Origin: Myxococcota bacterium
GTDB taxonomy: Bacteria; Myxococcota_A; Polyangia; HGW-17; JAJRWW01
Assembly (NCBI GenBank): GCA_024276595.1
Contig: JAJRWW010000642.1
Coordinates: 1-12,863 of the forward strand
Direction of reading: 5' to 3'
DNA: 12,863 nt
In this document: piece after piece, positions 7,301-12,863 of the stretch
How positions within the stretch are numbered: the stretch's first letter is position 1
Layout: each line of letters opens with the position of its first letter
Notes under the pieces: generated by a model
Told to the model about the DNA's origin: nothing
Databases searched by the model: none
What the model saw: only the letters and a program-made list of their open reading frames with translations
Made by a program: the position numbers and the translations under genes

Positions 7301-10300
7301 AACCAGCCGCACCTTCTCCTTCTCAACCAGGTTCTTCGGCGGCAGCCGTCCTCCAGTGACGAAGCGGGTCATGCTGGTGCGGTTGGGTCTGCCGTCGGAG
7401 TCGGTCACCCGGCCGCGGATGATGTAGGTCCCTCCCTTGGTGGTCTTGAAGACGCACTTGCCCGGAGCCTTGGAAGAGATGATCCTGCAGCTCTGCAGGT
7501 CCCGCTCCACCCGACGCCACTTGTGCTTGAGGTAGCGCCACTCGATGCGTGAAGCCTGGACACCGACCACCCGGCCGGTCACCGCCTTGCCGTCCAGATC
7601 CGTGACGATGACCTCCACCCGCAGGGGGGCCCCCCTCTTCACGAAGAAGCTCTTTGTGCGCAGACCCACGTAGAGCTTGGATGGATGCACGAGCAGGTGC
7701 CTGGACGCGGTCCAGGTGCGTCTGTTGACATCGGTAACCGTTGCCGAGGCCGTCACGGACATGGGTCGCGGGGGGTCCACCGCGTCGAAGTGGATGCGCA
7801 GCCTGTGGGCGCCGCGGCTGTCGGTCACCCCCGAGAAGGGCTGGCTGCTGGTGCGAATCTTTTGTCGGCGGCTCCAGGAAGGCGCCCAGCCCACGAAGGT
7901 CCAGTCCGATCGTCCTGGAGGCGTGAAGTGGCCGGGTCTGGCCACCACCTGCCAGCGCACCGCGGCCCCTGGCAGGCCCCCGCCCGCAAAGTAGCTGGCC
8001 CTGACCTGCACATCAGCGTGGCCGCCAACTCGGTGGGGCCCGGCGCTCGCTCGGGTGGAGATCTCGAACTCCGGGCGCCGAAACTCTGCCACGCGGAAGC
8101 TGTGGGTGTGGTAGCTGCCGCCAAGGGAGGCGTTTGTGGTGAGGGTCACTCGCGCTCTGCCCAGGTTCACGCTGTCGGGGAGCTTGAACTTCAAGTGAAA
8201 GCCCCCCAGCACGTTGATCTTGGATGAGCCTGTGGCCAGCTTGTTTCCCCTGGGGCCGTGCACCACCCAGCCGACCTTCAGGCCAGGCTTCGAGAGCAGG
8301 CGCAGGCCTCCGCCAGCGCCCATGTCCACCATGCGCACCCAGCCCTTGAGGCGCACCTCCTCCTTGGGCTTGTAGAGCTTCCTGTCGTCGAAGACGAACC
8401 AGCGGAGGGTCTCCCCGGGTGCGCTGCGTCGGTACCAGTACCCGCCACCCCAGTAGTTGCGGCTCTCGGGCAGCATCACCAGGTCGTCGCCCTTTTGTGC
8501 CACCAGCACCCGGCGGCGCTTCCCTTTTTGGGCGGCGGGCAGGGCCACCTTCCCGAGGCCGTCGGCGCCCGAGCGCCCGGAGGCCCCGGTGGGCTGGATG
8601 GAGATCCGCGCCCCCTGCACGGGCTTGCCGTCGGGCAGGCGGCTCACCCATGCCAGCAGGGTGGTGTGGTCAGCGAAGGCGTCCACCGCCAGGTCCGTGG
8701 CCTGAACCCAGGCGAGGACATACTGGCGCTTGTGGCGCTTTGCCGCCAGGGGCCAGGAGCTGACCTGCACCAGGAGCTGACCGTGACCCTGCTTGTTGAG
8801 GGCCGCGGTAAGGGGGATCTCCGTCTCCCTCATCTGGTCGATGGGCCCCTTGAGGGTGATGGTCTTTTGGATGACGATCTCCCCCGGCATGGGCGGCACA
8901 TCCTTGCTCCATCGATACTTGCGCTGGTACTCGAGGTATGCGGACCAGTGGGAGGGCTTTACTCGCCGCACTGTCACCCGGAGCTGCCTGTGGCTGATGG
9001 AGTGGACCCGAAACACCTTGTCACCGGCGGGGTCGAAAACCACCACGCTGCGATAGTTGGACAAGAGCCTTGGGGCCGCCTCCCGGAAGAAGAAGAGGCG
9101 CTCCTCCGCCTTGCCGAGGGTCTGCCCGTGGACGTCCTTCAGGGTGGCGGGCAGAGCGACCGTGTAGGTCGTGCTGCCCTTCACCTGGCCGAGGATGTAA
9201 AGGGACCTCCCGCGCACCACGACCTGCATCCCGGGTATCTTCGGGCTGACGGTAACAGAGCTCGCAGAAAAAGCGTCCTCGTCCAGGGCGTTGTTGAAGG
9301 TCATCGACAGGGAGGATGGCGGCCGGCACTTGTACGTGGGCTGGCAGCTCTGCCAGGTCACCTTCAGGGGGTCGTAGGTCTTGAAGGCGTAGGTCTGGTC
9401 CTCCTTCGTCTCGAGGGGGCCCTCCACGGAAGGAGTCCCTCGCCCCAGGGTGACAAGGTAGTTGGTCCCCGGGGCCAGGCGTTCTTTGGCCACGAAGGCC
9501 ACCCACCTGGACCTGTGCCTGGCTCGCCTGGAGGCGGCCACCAGGGCGGCCACCACCTTGTCTCCCTTCACCTCGGCGGCGGTGGCACGACGCACTGGGA
9601 TCTTGTGCCCCCCACCAGTCAGGGTGAGCCTGGCCAGCACCGCGTCTGGATCGATCTCCTGGTCGAAGCCGACAAAGAAGACCGGATCGAGCGGCTGCGA
9701 GCCCCAGCTCGGCCACTTGGTGATCACCTGGGGAGGTGGGGTGGAGAAGGACCAGGACTTGGCTTCAGCCAGGATCCCTCCGGTGGCCGACCTTGTGCCA
9801 GCGGGCACGGTGGCCCGGAACGCGGTGGCCATGGGGAGGCGGACCTTTGTCTCGAAAAGCAGCGTACGGGTCCCGATCCAGCGCCACTTGCCGGCGATGG
9901 CTGGCTCCAGCTTCACCGGAACCCCCTTGGCGACGGTGTCCTTGTGGGAGGTCACGGCAACCATGGGCTGGCTGAAGGTCACGCTCAGCTTTGGGGCCAT
10001 GCGCACCTCCCCCGTGGGCGAGGTGCGCAGCACCCTCAGGGGGCCAGCCTTCTTCACGGCCGGTGCCGGAGGCTTCGAGGGCGGCGGGAACAATTCCTTG
10101 ACTGTCTTGCCGGTTCGGGGAGGGGGCAAGGAGCGGGCCCTGAAGGTGAAGCCCTTGGTGTCCCCGACCCTGGCCACGAGGGCCGGCGCCCGGGCCAGCA
10201 GCGCCGCCGTCTGGGCAGCAGTCATGGGCTTGCCGGGATCCACCTTGTTGTGGGAGATGTGCCCGCCAGGAGCCTGGCCCTCTGTCAAGCGGAAGGTCAG

Positions 10301-10486
10301 CCCGCCGCCGGGCTGCGAGGAGCCCGATCCGACGCCGATGCCATCGCCTGCCAGGAGCGCCCCGCTGGAGCTAACACCGAGGGAGCCTCGCTTCTTGGCG
10401 GGGCATCCGCCCACCGTCGAGAGCCCCACCAGCAGCCCGCACCAGAGCGCGATCCCTGTGTGCCTTGTGTGCCTTCTGTGCATCAT
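4337..10486 (-). CDS. Bacterial alpha-2-macroglobulin, thioester-containing lipoprotein
   Basis: A 2049-residue member of the YfhM/COG2373 family, longer than the roughly 1650 residues of E. coli YfhM. These proteins trap attacking proteases: cleavage of a bait region exposes a thioester that captures the protease. The signal peptide ends in TVGGC (Cys28), followed by Pro, so it is probably lipid-anchored and not retained by an Asp at +2. Order: a Gly/Ser/Pro linker with SLPPPRTGKTVKE (residues ~30-125); Ig-like domains (~130-560); the macroglobulin entry motif KLYKPKEEVRLKGWVR (~701-716); FRRPEFEIS; the A2M_N_2 region with VAVDEAVLALTGY (~1207-1219); a basic bait-like segment (~1266-1321); VRKDFSALALFAP and VPDNLTRYRVMAV; the thioester CSEQ at 1540-1543; LQNMQNDDGGWGFW of the alpha/alpha toroid; and the conserved tail YEHQNLRDERAEAF to TFVVPPAKAEEMYHPETFG. 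All key motifs are intact. ATG 10486 or ATG 10483 may be used. No pbpC gene is adjacent in the window. Confidence 0.93.
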   Translation of the reverse strand: MMHRRHTRHTGIALWCGLLVGLSTVGGCPAKKRGSLGVSSSGALLAGDGIGVGSGSSQPGGGLTFRLTEGQAPGGHISHNKVDPGKPMTAAQTAALLARAPALVARVGDTKGFTFRARSLPPPRTGKTVKELFPPPSKPPAPAVKKAGPLRVLRTSPTGEVRMAPKLSVTFSQPMVAVTSHKDTVAKGVPVKLEPAIAGKWRWIGTRTLLFETKVRLPMATAFRATVPAGTRSATGGILAEAKSWSFSTPPPQVITKWPSWGSQPLDPVFFVGFDQEIDPDAVLARLTLTGGGHKIPVRRATAAEVKGDKVVAALVAASRRARHRSRWVAFVAKERLAPGTNYLVTLGRGTPSVEGPLETKEDQTYAFKTYDPLKVTWQSCQPTYKCRPPSSLSMTFNNALDEDAFSASSVTVSPKIPGMQVVVRGRSLYILGQVKGSTTYTVALPATLKDVHGQTLGKAEERLFFFREAAPRLLSNYRSVVVFDPAGDKVFRVHSISHRQLRVTVRRVKPSHWSAYLEYQRKYRWSKDVPPMPGEIVIQKTITLKGPIDQMRETEIPLTAALNKQGHGQLLVQVSSWPLAAKRHKRQYVLAWVQATDLAVDAFADHTTLLAWVSRLPDGKPVQGARISIQPTGASGRSGADGLGKVALPAAQKGKRRRVLVAQKGDDLVMLPESRNYWGGGYWYRRSAPGETLRWFVFDDRKLYKPKEEVRLKGWVRMVDMGAGGGLRLLSKPGLKVGWVVHGPRGNKLATGSSKINVLGGFHLKFKLPDSVNLGRARVTLTTNASLGGSYHTHSFRVAEFRRPEFEISTRASAGPHRVGGHADVQVRASYFAGGGLPGAAVRWQVVARPGHFTPPGRSDWTFVGWAPSWSRRQKIRTSSQPFSGVTDSRGAHRLRIHFDAVDPPRPMSVTASATVTDVNRRTWTASRHLLVHPSKLYVGLRTKSFFVKRGAPLRVEVIVTDLDGKAVTGRVVGVQASRIEWRYLKHKWRRVERDLQSCRIISSKAPGKCVFKTTKGGTYIIRGRVTDSDGRPNRTSMTRFVTGGRLPPKNLVEKEKVRLVADKKEYRPGDKARILVQAPFAPAEGLLTVRRSGIAQVKRFSMSSTTTVLELGIKESHFPSLSVRVDLVGSARRLDPKGDPLPKVPRRPAYASGNVSLSVPPRSRSLQVAVSPEKKSLSPGGKTPLRIKISDSSGRPVAGAEVALVAVDEAVLALTGYKLSSPLSVFYPHRFSGVRDTYLRALVQLTDPARLMARTGGSTPGPTDALKQKSAEHAMKKAAPTASREPSPLTAAPGSIGRRRARASDSKNRPAPPSGASIAVRKDFSALALFAPSVRTDASGEARLTLKVPDNLTRYRVMAVAVAGATRYGYGEATVTARNPLMLRPSAPRFLNFGDRFSLPVVVQNQTDQPMRVQVAVRGTNVRWTGARGKTISIPANDRREVRFGAETVTAGVARFQVVAAAGSFADAARIQLPVWTPATTEAFATYGTIDAGASVQPVSMPSGVIKVFGGLEISTSSTALQALTDAVLYIFSYPYECSEQISSRVLAVAALRDVLSSFQARGLPKGDAIKAAMARDLRRLQNMQNDDGGWGFWRRFQRSWPFLSVHVTHALVRAKAKGFSIPSRMYTKALAHIKSIERHIPATYSEHTRRVITAYSVYVRALAGDVDVPKALRTYRWLRRNKGEALEATAWLYPVLSGAPSARGEVAQIRKDLNNRVTETAGAAHFRTSYSDGSHLILYSDRRVDGLLLEGLIKDQPQSDLIPKIVRGLLAHRKRGRWANTQENVWVLLALDRYFHTFEKTTPNFVARVWLGDRFAGQHRFSGRTTEQYNVAIPMRLLGEPGKTQKLVLDKRGAGRLYYRIGMRYAPADLRPPPADHGFVVQRRYEGVDNPSDVMRLSDGAWKVKAGARVRVVVTMVAHARRYHVALVDPLPAGLEAINTALRGAQPAPPSAPPGRRGRWTRPQRMKRALFGGPQGWWRRAWYEHQNLRDERAEAFTSYLRAGVHVYKYVTRALTPGTFVVPPAKAEEMYHPETFGRSAGDRLIVE

Positions 10487-10581
10487 GGAGATCTCCACCT
10501 TCCAGTTTGATGATCCTCTCTCCGCGGCCAGAGCATAACCCACATGGTCACCCGGACCGCGCGGTGGCAAACATTCCCGGC
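10487..10581. other. Intergenic gap between the two large lipoprotein genes
   Basis: The 95 nt between the stop of the IgGFc-type gene and the macroglobulin start hold the ribosome binding site and a 10-nt palindrome ACCGCGCGGT (10556-10565). A GGTC/GACC short stem (10546-10558) overlaps it. Neither is followed by a T-run, so I do not call a terminator. A weak TATGCT on the minus strand (10532-10537) lacks a -35 partner. The two genes may be co-transcribed or separately expressed. Confidence 0.35.
10493..10499 (-). promoter_or_regulatory. Ribosome binding site of the macroglobulin gene
   Basis: GGTGGAG on the minus strand stands 6 nt before ATG 10486 and 9 nt before the adjacent ATG 10483. 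It fixes the start just upstream of the signal peptide. The same frame is open to 11959 only because it overlaps the upstream gene in another frame. Confidence 0.7.
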
Positions 10582-12855
10582 TCAGATGTCGCTCAGGTTC
10601 AGCCCGCCTGGGTACCAGTAGCTGGTGTACTGTCCGTAGCCGTACACGGTGATGCCAAAGGGGCTGGTGGATTGAATCGTGTGGTTTCCGCCGCCGGCAG
10701 AGGAGAGCTGCACCCTGGCCACTGAGTATCCCGAGGAGCCGATGGGCGTAAAGCCCCCCACGGGCGCTCCGTCCAGGGTCACGGTGGCTCCGCTGGTGGC
10801 GGTGATGTTCACGTAGTTGGCCTCGTAGTTGGTGGGGGCGTGGAACAGGTAGTTGAGCCGGTACTGCTGCACCGCCACCGCCATGCTCATGGCCGGGTCC
10901 CCGGTGTTGCCTCCCGCGTCCTGCCCCAGCATGTACTCGGCCACCAGGATCTTGTGGTCCGCCGAGATCAGAAAGTCTGCCTGGGTCTGACTGATCTCGA
11001 AGAAGTCGCCGGCGTTGGCAAGGGTCGTGGGAGCTCCCCCCTGGGGCGGATCGTAGGTTATCGTGGTGCCGGGCTCGGTGGCCACCACCCGCACCATCCG
11101 AGCCTTGGTGGTGGAGGCGTTGATCAGGGGCGCGGTCACCAGGTAGGAGTAGCCCACGGTCTGAAGGGGCGGGATGACCTCCTCCAGGTGGTCGCAGGCG
11201 GTGATGTTGTACGGGACGTTGGTGCACTCGTGCCCGCCGATGACCTGCACCGGCTTGCTGGCGGTGATGAGGGTCCCGGTGAGGTCGCCGCTGGTGGTCA
11301 GCACCTGCAGCACGTCGCCAGCGTTGAGGGTGACGGTGCCAGTGCCGCTGGCGGAGACGCCGGCCCCTGCCGACACGGAGCCACCTGTGGCAGAGGGGGT
11401 CAGCACCACCTGGGTGTTGTCCTCGGAGGCGGTGATGGCGTAAAAGCCCGGGTAGTTGAAGCCGGAGTAGACCCACTGCTGCCGGGAGACCACCCGGAAG
11501 GTGTCGCTCCAGGTGTTTGTCGGCAGGAGGAGGGCCGCGTCGTTGGTGTAGGTGTAGCCGGAGCCGTCCGTGTAGTCCAGGGGGCTGTACTGGTAGACCG
11601 TGACCGGCTGGTCCGTGCGCAGGCGGTAGGCGCCGTCGGCGAGCACTGTGGTGGTGGCGGCGGTTCGTAGGCTGTTCCAGGGGAGGGTGATGACCGCGAT
11701 GTCTCCGGCCCCGACCGTGGCGGTGGCGATGGTCGCGCCCCCCGAGGTGACCGTCACGTTTGCGGTGGCCACGCCGCTGTTGGAGACCGCCACCGCGAAG
11801 GGGAGCAGAACTCCCGGCCACTGGCCCAGGAGCGCGTTCTGGGTCACCGTGGGGTAGTAGTCGCAGCCGATGTAGCTGGACCCGAGCTGCGAGGTGGAGC
11901 AGGGGCCCACACAGCGCCCGGTGGAGGCGTTGCAGGTGGAGCCCATGAGGGGATCGCACTGCTCGGTGAGCACGCCCGAGCCGTCCCAGGCGCAGTAGGA
12001 GGAGGTGTCACCCGAGCACTCGGCGTAGCCCGGCTCGCAGGGCAGGCTGCAGTCCGCGGAGCAGGTGAGGTCCCCCACGGTGTTGCCGTCGTCGCAGGCC
12101 TCCCCGCCGTCTATCACGCCGTCCCCGCACACCGAGCACTGGGAGGTGTCGTACTGGCAGTTCCAGGCGCACTGGAGGGTGCCGGCGTTGAAGCCCTGCC
12201 CCAGGCTGGCGCAGGTGGCGCCGTCCAGGTTCGTGAGGTCGCACTCCTCCTGGTCCTCTATTATCCCGTTGCCGCACACCGCCGGGTCGGCGCTGCATCC
12301 GGACAGGTCCAGCTCGCAGCCGGCAGTGCAGAGCGCGGTGCCCCAGAGGAAGCCCTCCGACTCGCAGGTGACGCCCCGCAGGTCCGTCCCGTCACACACC
12401 TCGTAGCCTGGCGACTGGGGGTCGGTCCCGGCCGCCACGCCGTCGCCGCAGTCGGTGCAGCTCCCGGTGTCCAAAGAGCAGCTCAGGTCGCAGTACAGCG
12501 GGCCGCTGCCATATCCCTCTCCCTCGCAGGTGGCGCCCCCCAGGTCGGCCCCGTCGCACTGCTCGAAGCCATCCTTGACGCCATCTCCGCAGCGGGCGGC
12601 GGAGCAGTCCGTGCGGCAGGCGTCCGGCAGCAGGTCCGAGTTGAGCTGCCCGTCGTCGCAGGCCTCCCCAGGGTCCAGGATCCCGTCGCCGCACTCGCCG
12701 CTGCCGTTCGTGTTGCTGTTTGTGTTCTCGTTGCCGTTGTCGTTGTTTCCGCCGGCCCCTGGCGATGGGCCGCAGGCCAGCAGGGCGGCGCAGAAGATGG
12801 AGAGAATGGCACACAGGGTTCCCTTCGGACGCGCCCCCCAACGAAGTGGTCTCAC
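10582..12855 (-). CDS. Cysteine-rich repeat lipoprotein with IgGFc-binding-like domain
   Basis: A 757-residue predicted lipoprotein. The signal peptide (basic GARPK, then LCAILSIFCAALLAC) ends in a good LLAC lipobox with Cys28, followed by Gly. An Asn/Gly/Thr linker (residues ~33-54) leads to five cysteine-rich modules starting CGDG or CGNG at residues 55, 89, 136, 194 and 243. Modules 1 and 5 are the ACDDG (DUF4215) type; the middle ones follow 'CD..(D/N)L.G.TC...G...G.L.C...C..D.S.C'. From about residue 330 to the end runs a Gly/Ser/Thr/Val-rich beta domain of the IgGFc_binding type, with GLWP-like GQWPGVLLPFAVAVSNSG, LRTDQPVTVYQYSPLDY, ASKPVQVIGGHECTNVPYN and CDHLEEVIPPLQTVGYSYLV. Such proteins are common and often multicopy in Myxococcota; binding to IgG is only a family name. 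GTG 12855 is taken as the start, but the frame is open to the window edge (8 nt further) and no ribosome binding site is seen, so the true start could be outside. Confidence 0.85.
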   Translation of the reverse strand: MRPLRWGARPKGTLCAILSIFCAALLACGPSPGAGGNNDNGNENTNSNTNGSGECGDGILDPGEACDDGQLNSDLLPDACRTDCSAARCGDGVKDGFEQCDGADLGGATCEGEGYGSGPLYCDLSCSLDTGSCTDCGDGVAAGTDPQSPGYEVCDGTDLRGVTCESEGFLWGTALCTAGCELDLSGCSADPAVCGNGIIEDQEECDLTNLDGATCASLGQGFNAGTLQCAWNCQYDTSQCSVCGDGVIDGGEACDDGNTVGDLTCSADCSLPCEPGYAECSGDTSSYCAWDGSGVLTEQCDPLMGSTCNASTGRCVGPCSTSQLGSSYIGCDYYPTVTQNALLGQWPGVLLPFAVAVSNSGVATANVTVTSGGATIATATVGAGDIAVITLPWNSLRTAATTTVLADGAYRLRTDQPVTVYQYSPLDYTDGSGYTYTNDAALLLPTNTWSDTFRVVSRQQWVYSGFNYPGFYAITASEDNTQVVLTPSATGGSVSAGAGVSASGTGTVTLNAGDVLQVLTTSGDLTGTLITASKPVQVIGGHECTNVPYNITACDHLEEVIPPLQTVGYSYLVTAPLINASTTKARMVRVVATEPGTTITYDPPQGGAPTTLANAGDFFEISQTQADFLISADHKILVAEYMLGQDAGGNTGDPAMSMAVAVQQYRLNYLFHAPTNYEANYVNITATSGATVTLDGAPVGGFTPIGSSGYSVARVQLSSAGGGNHTIQSTSPFGITVYGYGQYTSYWYPGGLNLSDI

Positions 12856-12863
12856 CTGTGAAA

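Noticed and set aside
10450..10483. Short direct repeat (TGTGCCTT twice) at the start of the macroglobulin gene
   Set aside because: Only two imperfect copies that encode the His-Arg-Thr residues of the signal peptide n-region; too short to call a functional repeat.
8258..10510. 750-codon open frame on the plus strand
   Set aside because: It lies antisense to the macroglobulin gene, has His/Gly/Val-rich shadow composition, and shows no domain or signal; long antisense frames are expected at this GC content.
10487..11959. Open frame that would add 491 codons to the N-terminus of the macroglobulin
   Set aside because: It overlaps the IgGFc-type lipoprotein gene in another frame, is rich in His/Arg/Gly with no family features, and a good ribosome binding site plus signal peptide mark the start at 10486.

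Overview
The window is a high-GC stretch of chromosome that looks like a deltaproteobacterium in the broad sense, most likely Myxococcota or a relative. The evidence is the very high GC with long stop-free shadow frames, cysteine-rich CGDG/ACDDGN modules (DUF4215 / Myxococcus cysteine-rich repeat style) joined to an IgGFc-binding-type domain, and several predicted lipoproteins. This is inference from gene content; there is no rRNA or other marker in the window.

Left part (1-3197): sugar-modifying genes. The 3' end of a GT4-like glycosyltransferase lies on the plus strand (1-216). Convergent to it, on the minus strand, is a two-gene unit: a NodU/CmcH/TobZ-type carbamoyltransferase (start 3197, stop 1455), followed 13 nt downstream by a second glycosyltransferase (1441 to 260). 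That glycosyltransferase is split by a single in-frame TGA at 833-835, while both halves keep the same frame. The likely theme is building and O-carbamoylating a surface glycan or a glycosylated metabolite.

Middle (3198-4327): a 248-nt divergent intergenic region, then a plus-strand DUF4097-type beta-strand-repeat protein with an N-terminal hydrophobic export segment. It ends only 9 nt from the convergent macroglobulin gene.

Right part (4337-12855, minus strand): two very large predicted lipoproteins in tandem, 95 nt apart. The upstream one (757 aa, starting at the window edge) has an Asn/Thr-rich linker, five cysteine-rich CGDG/CGNG modules and a C-terminal IgGFc-binding-like domain. The downstream one (2049 aa) is a bacterial alpha-2-macroglobulin with an intact CSEQ thioester motif, a basic bait-like segment and the conserved C-terminus of the family. 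Together with the DUF4097 protein they form an envelope/surface set. The macroglobulin should be a protease trap, and the partner may bind extracellular material.

No tRNA, rRNA, CRISPR array, insertion sequence or phage gene was recognised. The window seems largely ordinary for this kind of genome. The points most worth checking are the interrupted glycosyltransferase and the pairing of a thioester macroglobulin with an IgGFc-type lipoprotein.
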